A DNA stretch of 64,000 nt. Origin: Geminocystis herdmanii PCC 6308. GTDB taxonomy: Bacteria; Cyanobacteriota; Cyanobacteriia; Cyanobacteriales; Cyanobacteriaceae. Position 1 is the first letter of the stretch. Every line of letters begins with the position of its first letter. Both the position numbers and the translations under genes were made by a program. Below, one piece after another: positions 1-8,371 of this stretch. Where the stretch lies: the NCBI RefSeq assembly GCF_000332235.1, contig NZ_CM001775.1, positions 1,370,382 to 1,434,381 of the forward strand, written 5' to 3'. Under the pieces are notes generated by a model. That model was not told the DNA's origin. It made no database searches and saw nothing but the letters and a program-made list of their open reading frames with translations.

Positions 1-272
1 ATGATTTCTTGCCAATTTGTAACCATTTTGACTTCCACTAAAATCCCTTGATTTCCTTGACTACAAGACCAAGTTTTCATTTGATCTGTATTATTTGGTA
101 AATCATCCACATCTGCTGGAATTATGGTAGGAATCTGCGAGGGTGTTTGAGCTTTAAGGGGATTTAAGATTAAATTACCCCATACAACGCTTAATAACAT
201 AGCAATTCCTAAATGACGGCTATCGATCGTGAAAAGGCGCTGCGCGATCGTAAATACTTTTAAATTCATCAT
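1..272 (-). CDS. Secreted protein of unknown function, N-terminal part only
   Basis: An open frame on the minus strand starts at ATG 272 (or the adjacent ATG at 269) and runs off the left edge of the window without a stop, giving about 90 residues. The N-terminus contains a hydrophobic stretch (GIAMLLSVVWGNLIL) followed by LKAQ-T, which looks like a signal peptide, so the product is probably exported. The rest is polar (ADVDDLPNNTDQ, then WSCSQGNQG) and I recognise no family. It lies 16 bases after the DUF2808 gene and is probably the last visible member of the operon that begins at 2973. A HIP1-related repeat (221-252) is translated as part of its N-terminus. Another possible start is ATG 200, just inside the hydrophobic segment and downstream of the repeat. 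Confidence 0.6.
   Translation of the reverse strand, partial: MMNLKVFTIAQRLFTIDSRHLGIAMLLSVVWGNLILNPLKAQTPSQIPTIIPADVDDLPNNTDQMKTWSCSQGNQGILVEVKMVTNWQEI
221..252 (-). repeat. HIP1-related interspersed repeat, copy A
   Basis: The minus-strand sequence contains CGATCGCGCAGCGCC followed a few bases later by CACGATCGAT. About 29 of 32 bases match copy B at 2988-3019, and the 14-base core recurs as a tandem array at 53917-53978. This copy lies inside the coding region of the partial secreted protein and is read as IAQRLFTID. Confidence 0.65.
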
Positions 273-288
273 CCAAATATTTTTCCAA

Positions 289-849
289 CTAAAACAATCT
301 ATAAAAGCTAAATCTTCCTACTCCCATAGGTAAACCAGTGGCATTATTTCCCGCAGGAAAAGCGGTTACGCTATAGAGATAAGTGTCATCATCGGGAGGA
401 TTTCGGAAGGCTTCAAGACGAATGCTAAAAGTTGTTCCGGGGGGTACTGGAGGATCAAAAACCACCGTTACCGCCTGAGTTTGGGGATCTTGAGTCGTTT
501 TAATGGTAAGAGGTTTACCTATATTTCCTTGAGTACCGATAAAAGCATAAGTACTTGATATATCTATGGGAATAACATTAACGTTTTGTTGTTGTTGAAT
601 AGTTACTTTTCCTAAAGATTCGATCGAATTATTAGGTAGGTGAAAGGTGAAATAATAATGAGCATTGGGCCAGTTGATGGTAGAGTCAGGAGTTTGTGCT
701 CCAACAAAAACGGGAGGTTGCCCAGTGAAAAAATTAGGATTATCAATCTGTTGGGCATAAGTAGATGGACTAAAAAAAATACCACTTGTACTTAATAAAA
801 AAGGTGAAATCAGTTTAACTATTTTCATAGATTTGATCTTTTTAATCAT
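289..849 (-). CDS. DUF2808 family secreted protein
   Basis: The 186-residue protein has an N-terminal signal peptide (basic MIKKIKSMK, hydrophobic core, cleavage near TYAQQ). The mature part, with NWPNAHYYFTFHLP, a strand-rich middle and a C-terminal PMGVGRFSFYRLF, matches my recollection of DUF2808, a family largely confined to cyanobacteria and of unknown biochemical role. Export to the periplasm or outer envelope is likely. ATG 849 is preferred to the TTG one codon upstream. It lies between the small membrane protein (9-base gap) and the partial secreted protein (16-base gap), so it is probably translated from the FGE-headed operon. No enzymatic motif is visible. Confidence 0.75.
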   Translation of the reverse strand: MIKKIKSMKIVKLISPFLLSTSGIFFSPSTYAQQIDNPNFFTGQPPVFVGAQTPDSTINWPNAHYYFTFHLPNNSIESLGKVTIQQQQNVNVIPIDISSTYAFIGTQGNIGKPLTIKTTQDPQTQAVTVVFDPPVPPGTTFSIRLEAFRNPPDDDTYLYSVTAFPAGNNATGLPMGVGRFSFYRLF

Positions 850-857
850 CAATGACC

Positions 858-1358
858 TTATGTTAGTTCAGAATTTTTTTTAGCGAAAAATAATTTAGTC
901 AAGTTTCCTTTACCTAAATAATTATCAATTTCTTGGAAAATATTATGAATTAAAAAAATCATTGAGACACATAAAGTTACTGCTAAAAAATGAGAGAAAT
1001 GACGGGTTTCTAAAAATAGTTCGATCGCCCCTCCAATGGCTTTAGTTTCCTTATAGGCATGGAAAAGATTTTCAATCAAAGAAATAACTAAAACGGCAAA
1101 ATTATAAAGAAAAGTTTTATACAAGACATTTATATAACGGGGGGAATGAGCATAACGATTTAAGATCGGAGTCATGTCCATAATTGCCACTGCTTTAGCC
1201 GCTACTAATGCACTAATAATTACTTTAGAAAAAACATAAGTATTAATCTCATATTGCTCTAATAAAAGTTTCATCATGACTAAAATAAAGCCAAATCCTA
1301 TCATAAAAAAAAGGGACAAAGAGCCAATTTTTTTGAATTCTTCTTTAAGTTTTTCCAT
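858..1358 (-). CDS. Small integral membrane protein, unknown family
   Basis: This 166-residue protein has about four hydrophobic segments: roughly residues 12-33 (LSLFFMIGFGFILVMM), 42-60 (VFSKVIISALVAAKAVAIMD), 82-100 (FLYNFAVLVISLIENLF) and 128-146 (FLAVTLCVSMIFLIHNIF). It ends in a lysine-rich tail, suggesting an inner-membrane protein with a cytoplasmic C-terminus. I do not recognise the family. ATG 1358 is chosen over TTG 1367. It is third in a tight minus-strand series, 40 bases after the exported glycine-rich protein and 8 bases before the DUF2808 gene, so co-transcription is likely. A scaffold or transport role for the exported neighbours would be speculation. Confidence 0.6.
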   Translation of the reverse strand: MEKLKEEFKKIGSLSLFFMIGFGFILVMMKLLLEQYEINTYVFSKVIISALVAAKAVAIMDMTPILNRYAHSPRYINVLYKTFLYNFAVLVISLIENLFHAYKETKAIGGAIELFLETRHFSHFLAVTLCVSMIFLIHNIFQEIDNYLGKGNLTKLFFAKKNSELT

Positions 1359-1398
1359 TATTAGCAATAGTTCTTTTTATTTGTAAATTTATTTATTC

Positions 1399-1971
1399 TT
1401 ATCTTAAGGGGCCACCATAACCTCCGTAAACACCGACTCCACGAGTACCAACTCCTACCCCATGAAAACCGGGGCCAACTCCTCCTCCAGCACCAATCCA
1501 GTCAATAAATAAGGCACTTTGACCTCCTGTTTTGGGCATTGTACCTTCGATTACTTTATAGTTATAAACGATGTCTTTACCATCAATAACAGGGTTACTA
1601 ATTTCGATTACTACAAGACTATTTTGAGGTTGTCCTTTTTCATAAACGGAAAGAGTAGCATTGGGAGGATCATTTGTGAAATTGTCTGAACCTGCACTAG
1701 CAGTCCATTCTTTCATATATTCAGGGGTAGTAACATGACCTGCTAAACGGACAGGGCGATCGGCAAAATACAGAGTTTGGGGATTAACGTTAACTAGGCG
1801 AATAGTTTTGTTATCAGTTTTTATGTCATCGGCGGTGTGAACAAACATTAATTGTACTTTTTGTTCTTCCGTTTTTTGTTGTTGGGCTTTGACGGAGGAG
1901 AAAGTAGCCGTCACGGAAATAACAGATACTGCTAAAGCTGAAATAGCGAAAAATTGGCGTATTTTGATCAT
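1399..1971 (-). CDS. Exported protein with glycine-rich C-terminal tail
   Basis: The 190-residue product has a clear signal peptide (MIKIRQFFAISALAVSVISV, cleavage near VKAQQ). The body includes QTLYFADRP, EYMKEWTA, DPPNATLSVY and ALFIDWIG. The tail is almost pure glycine with interspersed V, Y and H (GAGGGVGPGFHGVGVG and following). The body resembles a conserved exported family that I believe is also found in proteobacteria, but I cannot name it and assign no function. It lies 36 bases downstream of the FGE-like gene on the same strand, so the two are probably co-expressed. The low-complexity tail could promote aggregation or surface association, which is inference. Confidence 0.6.
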   Translation of the reverse strand: MIKIRQFFAISALAVSVISVTATFSSVKAQQQKTEEQKVQLMFVHTADDIKTDNKTIRLVNVNPQTLYFADRPVRLAGHVTTPEYMKEWTASAGSDNFTNDPPNATLSVYEKGQPQNSLVVIEISNPVIDGKDIVYNYKVIEGTMPKTGGQSALFIDWIGAGGGVGPGFHGVGVGTRGVGVYGGYGGPLR

Positions 1972-2007
1972 GGAATTACTCCTAAATTTGTTAATAAAGT
2001 TTTTAAT

Positions 2008-2973
2008 TTATGGTGCAGATGTGACTAAACGAAACCCGATATGAGATGTACCTGTATCAGCAGATTCTGCCTCCCTTGCCGATGGACGAAAACGACTACA
2101 ATAATTTTTGGCACATAAATAAGAACCACCTTTGATAACGTGCTTTACTACACTCGGATCACGGGGATCAAAACTTTCTTTTTCGTTACTGACAATAGGA
2201 TTAACTTGATGAGATTTACTGTCATGACCATAATGATAATAGTCTTGAGTCCATTCCCACACATTCCCTGTCATGTCATATAAGCCGTAACCGTTGGGGG
2301 AAAAAGAGCCGACTGGAGCAGTACCAAAATAACCGTCTTCTTGGGTATTTTTCACGGGAAATTCTCCCTGCCATGTGTTGGCTTTTTGGGGATTATAAGT
2401 ATTACCCCACGCAAAAATTTTGTCTTTTAAGCCTCCCCTTGCGGCAAATTCCCATTCTGCTTCTGTTGGTAAAGATTTTCCTGCCCATTTTCCATAGGCG
2501 ATCGCATCATCATAGGCAACATGGACAACGGGATGATTTTCTTTTCCTTCAATACTGCTATTTTTTCCTTGAGGATGTCGCCAATTTGCTCCTTGTACCC
2601 AATGCCACCAACTTAACTCTTGAAAAGGTTGCCCTTCAGGAATGGGTTGAAACACCACTGAACCGGGCGATCGATCTTCCTCTGTTAAATCAGGAAATTG
2701 TGTCACCGATAAAGGACGTTCGGCGATGGTAATATAACCCGTAGCCTCCACAAACTTGGCAAATTGTTGGTTAGTCACTTCGTAATTATCTATACAAAAG
2801 TCTTTGACGGTAACGGATTGAGTTGGTTTTTCTTCGGGAAATTCATTATTTGCACCGATGGTAAAAGTACCTCCATGAATTTTTGTCATACCAGTTGAAC
2901 AAGCGAAAACTGAGGGAATAAAGACGAAAAAAAGAACAGAAACTATTGCTAAGATTAGAAAAACATTTTTCAT
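2008..2973 (-). CDS. Formylglycine-generating enzyme (SUMF1/FGE) family protein, exported
   Basis: The 321-residue protein has the FGE-sulfatase fold signatures in order: GGTFTIGANN near residue 34, NYEVTNQQFAKFV near 62, LPTEAEWEFAARGG near 168, DMTGNVWEWTQDYY near 232 and GGSYLCAKNYCSRFR near 282, ending in GFRLV. It keeps the cysteine pair of true FGE (Cys287 and Cys292, spaced like human C336/C341), which oxidises a sulfatase active-site Cys or Ser context to formylglycine. A hydrophobic leader ending in SVFAC suggests export or lipoprotein anchoring. It is the first gene of a five-gene minus-strand run and diverges from an AraC regulator. No sulfatase is visible in the window, so the substrate is unknown; other SUMF1-domain functions remain possible. 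Confidence 0.85.
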   Translation of the reverse strand: MKNVFLILAIVSVLFFVFIPSVFACSTGMTKIHGGTFTIGANNEFPEEKPTQSVTVKDFCIDNYEVTNQQFAKFVEATGYITIAERPLSVTQFPDLTEEDRSPGSVVFQPIPEGQPFQELSWWHWVQGANWRHPQGKNSSIEGKENHPVVHVAYDDAIAYGKWAGKSLPTEAEWEFAARGGLKDKIFAWGNTYNPQKANTWQGEFPVKNTQEDGYFGTAPVGSFSPNGYGLYDMTGNVWEWTQDYYHYGHDSKSHQVNPIVSNEKESFDPRDPSVVKHVIKGGSYLCAKNYCSRFRPSAREAESADTGTSHIGFRLVTSAP

Positions 2974-2987
2974 CTTCAGAAGATAAG

Positions 2988-3019
2988 CTCGATCGCGCAG
3001 CGCCGTTTCACGATCGATG
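2988..3019 (+). repeat. HIP1-related interspersed repeat, copy B
   Basis: CGATCGCGCAGCGCC, seven bases, then GATCGAT. It matches copy A (221-252, opposite strand) at about 29 of 32 positions. It lies between the divergent FGE and AraC genes, within the region likely to hold their promoters. Confidence 0.65.
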
Positions 3020-3187
3020 ATTTTATTTAAAAGAAATTAATTTACTTAAGTATCAGCAAAGTATAAATATTTGTGGAAAATCTTTTCTTGCCATTTCGTG
3101 CCAATCTATAATTAAAATATCCGTAAATACTCTGAGATTGTTTTCTGCTTTAACCTGCTCACCATTGTTAATTTTTGTTAATTATTT

Positions 3188-4198
3188 ATGACGAATTATG
3201 TACCTCTTTTACGAGTTTCTGCTTTAATTCCTTTTGTGAATTTTTTGTACAAATTAGGCACTCCCACGGAAAAACTATTGAGGCAATGTAAATTACCTAT
3301 TTTTGCTTTGGATGAACCAAATTTATTAATCCCTCGCCATCAAGTTTTTGATTTTTTGAAGAAAGCTGCATCTCAAGAAGGAATCGAAAATTTAGGGCTT
3401 TTAGTAGGGGAAAAAACTCCTGTAGAATCTTTAGGTATTTTAGGTAAATTAACTTGTCAATCTCTAACTTTATACGATGCCATTTTTAAAGCTATTTATT
3501 TGGGAAATTTGTTTAATTCAGGAGAACATTTCTGGTTATTAGAAGATAAAGAAACCGCTTATTTTTGTCAAGAACATAATTACTTAGAACCTTTGGAGTC
3601 TCATCATTCCAGTCATTTCTCTTTAATGTTAATGATGGATTTAATTCGTAAAGTGGCAGGAAAAACATGGTATCCACAGCAAATTACTCTACAAACTCAA
3701 TGCCTTAATTTTAAAAATCATTATTTACAAAAAGTTTTTATCAATAAAAATATTAATATAACTTCGATCGCATTTCCTCGATCGTTTTTAGCGTTACCTT
3801 TTCCGAAGGAGTTTAATTTATGTGAAGATCAAAAACATCAAGAATATGAAAAACTACATCAATCTGCTCCTTCTTCTCAATTTTCTCACTCTTTGACACA
3901 GGCGATCGCATCTCAATTAAAAGAAGGTTATCCATCTATTAATTTAGCCTCAGAAATTGCTAAAATGCCCATTCGTAGTTTACAAAGAAAATTAGCAAAA
4001 GATGGTTTAACTTATTCTCAATTAGTGAATCGTATTCGTTATGAAAAAGCTGTTTATTTCTTAGAAAATTCTTCTTTAAAAATTATTGACATCGCCTACG
4101 AATTAGGTTATGCTGATCCAGCTCATTTTACTCGTGCGTTCAAACGTTGGACAGGCATAAGTCCTCATAATTTTCGTTGTCATAAACTTGACAAATAA
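3188..4198 (+). CDS. AraC family transcriptional regulator (OruR/ArgR-like domain layout)
   Basis: The 336-residue protein has an N-terminal half (about 20-205) of the arabinose-binding-like type found in OruR-type regulators, and a C-terminal double helix-turn-helix (about 240-332). The second helix region carries the strongly conserved AraC signature IIDIAYELGYADPAHFTRAF followed by WTGISPHNFR. Such proteins bind a small ligand and activate nearby promoters. It diverges from the FGE cluster across 214 bases containing a HIP1-related repeat, so it most likely controls that cluster. The ligand cannot be read from sequence. ATG 3188 gives full family length. Confidence 0.85.
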   Translation: MTNYVPLLRVSALIPFVNFLYKLGTPTEKLLRQCKLPIFALDEPNLLIPRHQVFDFLKKAASQEGIENLGLLVGEKTPVESLGILGKLTCQSLTLYDAIFKAIYLGNLFNSGEHFWLLEDKETAYFCQEHNYLEPLESHHSSHFSLMLMMDLIRKVAGKTWYPQQITLQTQCLNFKNHYLQKVFINKNINITSIAFPRSFLALPFPKEFNLCEDQKHQEYEKLHQSAPSSQFSHSLTQAIASQLKEGYPSINLASEIAKMPIRSLQRKLAKDGLTYSQLVNRIRYEKAVYFLENSSLKIIDIAYELGYADPAHFTRAFKRWTGISPHNFRCHKLDK

Positions 4199-4419
4199 AT
4201 TAACTTTATCAAGTTGTGCATCCAACGATTTCAACAATTTTAAGTTCAATTCATTAAATGTACTCTAGTTAGTCACACATTTTGTTGTACAGACGTTATG
4301 GATTAATCTCCAACTCCTTTACTATGATTAAGCTCGATCGAATTCGATCGAATTAGCACAAATCCTATTATAATCAAACAAATTAGCATAAATATTATTA
4401 GTAATCATCAATAAAATTC

Positions 4420-4899
4420 ATGGCATTATTAACCACAGGGAAAGGTTTTATCAAAGATTTAGAAAAATCTAATATTTTAGCTGTATATGCACCTCTTGAG
4501 GGTGGTTTTGAGGGGCGCTATCAAAGAAGATTAAGAACATCAGGGTATCATACTTTTAATCTTTCCGCTAGGGGATTAGGAGATTTAAGTGCTTATTTAA
4601 TGGGGATTCATGGAGTGCGCCCTGCCCATTTAGGCAAGAAAAATATCGGGCAAGAAGGCGCTGTCGGGTTAACTTATTTTGTGCCTCCCATCGCCCTTTC
4701 TCAACTAGAAAATTTGCCTTCTTCTTCTAAAGGTTTAGTTTTGTGGATTATTGAAGGATTTGTTCTTTCTAATCAAGAAAAAGAGTATTTAATTAGTTTA
4801 ACAAAACAAGAGCCTAAAATTAAAATAGTTTTAGAGTTAGGAGGAGAGCGCTATTTTCGTTGGCAATCTTTAGAATCTGTTTTAACTGCCGTTGCCTAA
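4420..4899 (+). CDS. ndhN: NAD(P)H-quinone oxidoreductase subunit N (NdhN)
   Basis: The 159-residue protein matches NdhN from end to end: MALLTTGKGFIKDLEKSNIL, a central PLEGGFEGRYQRRLRTSGY, GLGDLSAYLMGIHGVRPAHLG, and the C-terminal LGGERYFRWQSL. NdhN is a peripheral subunit specific to the cyanobacterial and plastid NDH-1 complex, which feeds electrons from reduced ferredoxin to plastoquinone in thylakoid membranes (cyclic flow and respiration). The length is normal. A degenerate palindromic repeat follows the stop, then the salt-stress gene and menE on the same strand. Confidence 0.95.
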   Translation: MALLTTGKGFIKDLEKSNILAVYAPLEGGFEGRYQRRLRTSGYHTFNLSARGLGDLSAYLMGIHGVRPAHLGKKNIGQEGAVGLTYFVPPIALSQLENLPSSSKGLVLWIIEGFVLSNQEKEYLISLTKQEPKIKIVLELGGERYFRWQSLESVLTAVA

Positions 4900-4915
4900 T
4901 CTTAATATATTTCTC

Positions 4916-4943
4916 GTAGAGGCGTAAAATTCTATCCCTCTAC
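4916..4943. repeat. Degenerate copy of the GTAGAGACG palindromic repeat
   Basis: GTAGAGGCGTAAAA facing a decayed right arm ending CCCTCTAC. It is one of five copies in the window and lies just after the ndhN stop, where the hairpin could act as a weak transcript end. Confidence 0.6.
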
Positions 4944-4989
4944 TATCTAATTTAAACTAATTTTTAATTGTTCATTGCCTCATAAGCCT

Positions 4990-5742
4990 ATGGATAATCT
5001 TGATAAATTAATTACTGATATTGAAAAAAAATATCAAAATTTAAACCCTAAAATAAAGAGAGTAAATCATCCTGATAATCAAGTGAATAATTCAGCGAAT
5101 AATAATAATATAGATTCTTTTTTGTCTGATTTACAAGGTGAAAAATTATCTCAAAAAAATCAACAAAAATCACCCGACTTATTGACAGAAATCGAATCAA
5201 AATTTCAATCAGCAAAGCAGAGTTCGGGGAAAAAAGAGTCTAATTCACAGGATTTATTAACAGAAATTGAGGCAAAATTTCAAACATCGAAAAATCAATC
5301 AACCTCAAAAAAAAGTAATTCAGAAGATTTAATCATAGAAATTGAGTCAAAATTTCAGCAACAAAAAGTAACTGTTAATCAAAAAAAAGCCACTTCTTCT
5401 AATATATTAACTGACATTGAAAGTCAATTTCAGCAGAAAAAGTCATCATCAAAACCTCCATCAAAATCAAATTTAGCTGAACAAGGTTTAGATAGTATAG
5501 CGGAAAATTTTGCTAAAAAACAAGCAGAAATTAAACAACATAATAAAACCGATAATTTAGAAGAAATTAGACGACAAGAATTAGAAAAACAACGGCAAGA
5601 AAAACAACTAATTCGTAAAGCTGAACAATGGTTAAAAAATTTAGATCCTTATTCCGATGAAGGGTTTTGGTTTGAACAATTTGCCCTATCTTATCCTTCT
5701 AAATTAGACGCAGCGATCGACTATTTAAGAGCATTACAATAA
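4990..5742 (+). CDS. Salt-stress protein, Slr1339 family, with five internal repeats
   Basis: The 250-residue protein (from ATG 4990; an in-frame TTG 15 bases upstream is unlikely) is highly charged and Gln/Lys/Ser-rich. It contains five copies of a short helix motif: KLITDIEKKYQ, DLLTEIESKFQ, DLLTEIEAKFQ, DLIIEIESKFQ and ILTDIESQFQ, separated by polar linkers. The C-terminal part (EKQLIRKAEQWLKNLDPYSD, FWFEQFALSYPSKLDAAIDYL) is the conserved cyanobacterial core of the Slr1339 salt-stress family. The biochemical function is unknown. The repeated helices suggest multivalent binding to a partner, which is inference. It lies 4 bases before menE and is probably co-transcribed with it. Confidence 0.7.
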   Translation: MDNLDKLITDIEKKYQNLNPKIKRVNHPDNQVNNSANNNNIDSFLSDLQGEKLSQKNQQKSPDLLTEIESKFQSAKQSSGKKESNSQDLLTEIEAKFQTSKNQSTSKKSNSEDLIIEIESKFQQQKVTVNQKKATSSNILTDIESQFQQKKSSSKPPSKSNLAEQGLDSIAENFAKKQAEIKQHNKTDNLEEIRRQELEKQRQEKQLIRKAEQWLKNLDPYSDEGFWFEQFALSYPSKLDAAIDYLRALQ

Positions 5743-5746
5743 ATCA

Positions 5747-7087
5747 ATGATTGATTCTTTAGATATATTATCACATCTTAAATTATTAAGTCAACTATGG
5801 ATATATTATCCTCAAAAAATATCGCTAATTAATGAAGCTAAAATTAATCATTATTTAAAGATAATAAACTCCTGTCAAAATTGTCAAAATACAGAAAAAA
5901 ACCTCATAATTTTTATCGCAGAAACCAAGGAAATTAATTTTATTAGTGCCTTTTTTGCAGGAATTATTAGTCAAAGTTGCATCTTCTTAATTAACCCCCA
6001 TTGGCAACAACAAGAATGGCAACAAGTAGAAAAAATAGTTACTCCTGATATTATTTTTGGAGAGATTAATTATCCTTTCACCACAAAACCCGAAATTCTA
6101 CCCAAATTCGAGGGCATAATGATTCCCACCGGAGGCACATCTGGGAAGATAAAATTTGCTATTCATACATGGAAAACCCTAACCGCTTCTGCTATAGGTT
6201 TTTATCAATATTTTGATTCCTTACCGATTAATTCTTACTGCTGTCTTCCCCTTTATCATGTTAGTGGTTTAATGCAAATAATACGTTCTTTTATTAGTAA
6301 AGGAAATTTAATTATTAATAGTTTTTCTTCCCTCAAAAATTCCCTAGATATTATCGAAAATTATCATGATTATTTTATCTCTTTAGTGCCTACTCAATTA
6401 CAATTTTTTTTAGACAATAAGCCAGAATATTTAAAACTATTTAAAATAATTTTAGTAGGCGGTGCATCTATTTATCCTCAACAAATTGATTTAGCAAATA
6501 AATATAAATTACCTCTTGCTTTAACCTACGGCATGACAGAAACTGCTTCGGGTATAAGTATTTTAACCCCCGATAAGTTAGTAGTTAAAAATAACAGTAA
6601 TGGGCAAATATTACCCCATGCAGAAATAGTTATGGAGAAAGAAACTAAAGATTTAATTAAAATAAAATCGCCCTGTCTTTTTAAGGGATATTATCCCCAT
6701 TTTAATAATGTAGATATTTTTATTACTGATGATGTCGGGTATTTAGATGAAGATAATTTTCTCTATATTTTAGGGCGTAATAGCCAAAAAATTATTACGG
6801 GAGGAGAAAATGTTTTTCCGTTAGAAATTGAAACGGCAATTTTAAGCACTGGATTAGTGAAAGATATTCATATCACAGCGACAAAAGATAACTATTGGGG
6901 AGAAGTTATTACGGCTTTTTATGTACCTTTAAATAATAATATTTGTGAAGAAGATATAAAACTCAAATTAGCCTGTTTAATTGCTAATTATAAAATCCCT
7001 AAAATTTGGCATAAATTAGATATTATTCCTCGTAATTCTCAAGGAAAAATTAAATTTTCCATAACTCAAACTATTGTAGAGACGTAA
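5747..7087 (+). CDS. menE: 2-succinylbenzoate-CoA ligase (MenE), phylloquinone pathway
   Basis: An acyl-CoA synthetase (ANL) protein of 446 residues, the short length typical of MenE. It carries the P-loop-like TGGTSGK (about 128-134), TYGMTETASG (about 262), the hinge and core GYLDEDNFLYILGR with TGGENVFPLEIE, and the C-terminal catalytic lysine context PRNSQGKI. MenE activates o-succinylbenzoate with ATP and CoA; in cyanobacteria the pathway makes phylloquinone for photosystem I. The last codons (TQTIVET and the stop) lie inside a sequence also found as an intergenic repeat at 27594-27619, so the C-terminus has been rewritten by a repeat. Confidence 0.88.
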   Translation: MIDSLDILSHLKLLSQLWIYYPQKISLINEAKINHYLKIINSCQNCQNTEKNLIIFIAETKEINFISAFFAGIISQSCIFLINPHWQQQEWQQVEKIVTPDIIFGEINYPFTTKPEILPKFEGIMIPTGGTSGKIKFAIHTWKTLTASAIGFYQYFDSLPINSYCCLPLYHVSGLMQIIRSFISKGNLIINSFSSLKNSLDIIENYHDYFISLVPTQLQFFLDNKPEYLKLFKIILVGGASIYPQQIDLANKYKLPLALTYGMTETASGISILTPDKLVVKNNSNGQILPHAEIVMEKETKDLIKIKSPCLFKGYYPHFNNVDIFITDDVGYLDEDNFLYILGRNSQKIITGGENVFPLEIETAILSTGLVKDIHITATKDNYWGEVITAFYVPLNNNICEEDIKLKLACLIANYKIPKIWHKLDIIPRNSQGKIKFSITQTIVET

Positions 7088-7111
7088 AATAAGGGTTAAA
7101 ACCCTTACTAC
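7065..7111. repeat. Palindromic repeat overlapping the menE stop codon
   Basis: Positions 7065-7090 are identical over 26 bases to 27594-27619. The left half is GTAGAGACGTAAAA; the right half switches to AGGGTTAAAACCCT plus TACTAC, matching the reverse complement of 48231-48254. The menE stop TAA lies inside this hybrid element. Confidence 0.75.
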
Positions 7112-7125
7112 GAACAAATAAAAAA

Positions 7126-7177
7126 TTAATTTTCAATTTTCAATTCTTAATTCTTAATTCTCAATTCTCAATTCTAT
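7126..7177. repeat. Period-7 tandem repeat (AATTCTC/AATTTTC units)
   Basis: About seven heptamers of the form CAATTTT, CAATTCT and TAATTCT run up to the stop of the minus-strand ABC ATPase gene at 7179. It is one of six period-7 arrays in the window and resembles the STRR sequences known from cyanobacteria. Confidence 0.7.
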
Positions 7178-7178
7178 A

Positions 7179-8129
7179 CTAGGATACTTGTTTGTGTCCT
7201 AAACTAAGAAAAATTGTTTCTAAGTCGGCTTGTTGACAATGAAAGTCATGGATTACAATACCTGCATCAATGAGACTTTTTAATAAGTTGGCGCTGTCTT
7301 GAGTGTCTCCCGCAAATTCTACTCTTATTTCTCCGTGGGGTAGTTTTTCCCATGCTTTCACGGTATCCCAATTTTTCAATTCTGTTTCTAGCTTGTTGTA
7401 TCCTTCTAGTATGCCAATCATAATTTGAGGATGACTCAGACGATTATATAAATCTTGTAGGGTTGTACTTTCAACTAAGCATCCTAATTCCATGATTCCT
7501 ACAGAGTTACATAATTCGGCTAAGTCTGATAAAACATGGGATGAGATGAGAATTGTCATGCCTATTTTTTGTAAGGTTTTGATACTTTCTCTAAATTCTA
7601 ACCGTGCGATCGGATCTAATCCTGATACTGGTTCATCTAATACTAAAATATTTGGTAGATGAATTACTGTTCTTGCTAAACTTAATCGTTGTTTCATGCC
7701 CCTTGAAAGGTTGGCAATTAGGGAGTTACGTTTAGATTCAAGGTTAACTAAGTCTAATACTTCTTGGATTCTTTGACGGCGTTGGGGTTGCTTGAGGTTG
7801 TATAGTCGAGCAAAATATTCTAAGTAATCGATAACGGTTAAGTCGTCATATAAGGGAAAATCATCGGGTAAATAGCCAATGTTTTGTTTAATATGTCTGC
7901 TATTTTCATCAAGAAGTAATTGATCGCCATTCAGATAGATTTCGCCTTTGGTGGGATTTTCAGCGGCGGCTATCATTTTAATTAATGTAGTTTTTCCTGC
8001 TCCATTAGGACCTATTAAACCATAAACATCACCTTTTTTGATTTGTAAATCCACATCATTGACGGCGATATGTCTTTCAAATTGTTTTGTTAATCCTACC
8101 GTGACAATTGCTGACTCTAAATTGATCAT
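7179..8129 (-). CDS. ABC transporter ATP-binding protein (ABC-2 exporter type)
   Basis: A 316-residue nucleotide-binding subunit. It has Walker A GPNGAGKTT (about 41-49), signature LSRGMKQRLS (about 143), Walker B ILVLDEPVSGLDP (about 163) and the switch histidine in ISSHVL (about 196). A C-terminal extension of about 95 residues is typical of drug, lipid or polysaccharide exporters of the NatA/CcmA type. It would energise an export permease in the cytoplasmic membrane, but no permease gene is adjacent. ATG 8129 is preferred to TTG 8153 because a GAGG lies about 14 bases upstream of the ATG and no site precedes the TTG. The substrate is unknown. Confidence 0.88.
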   Translation of the reverse strand: MINLESAIVTVGLTKQFERHIAVNDVDLQIKKGDVYGLIGPNGAGKTTLIKMIAAAENPTKGEIYLNGDQLLLDENSRHIKQNIGYLPDDFPLYDDLTVIDYLEYFARLYNLKQPQRRQRIQEVLDLVNLESKRNSLIANLSRGMKQRLSLARTVIHLPNILVLDEPVSGLDPIARLEFRESIKTLQKIGMTILISSHVLSDLAELCNSVGIMELGCLVESTTLQDLYNRLSHPQIMIGILEGYNKLETELKNWDTVKAWEKLPHGEIRVEFAGDTQDSANLLKSLIDAGIVIHDFHCQQADLETIFLSLGHKQVS

Positions 8130-8371
8130 GTTTTCTAACTTTAACCTCGTCAAGTTTGATTATAACTATGATTTTTTACACTGTACAAATATCAGATAAA
8201 AGTTTTAGATATTAAGTAGATTTAAACAGAGTTTTAGCTATTCGATATTCATTAATTGTTTTTGATCATTTTATGCTCTCTAATTTCCCTTTTTAAAAAA
8301 AATTAGTGTTTTATTTTCTGACAAATCCTATAGAATTATAGTAAGATCATCAAAAAAGAAATCTAGTTATT

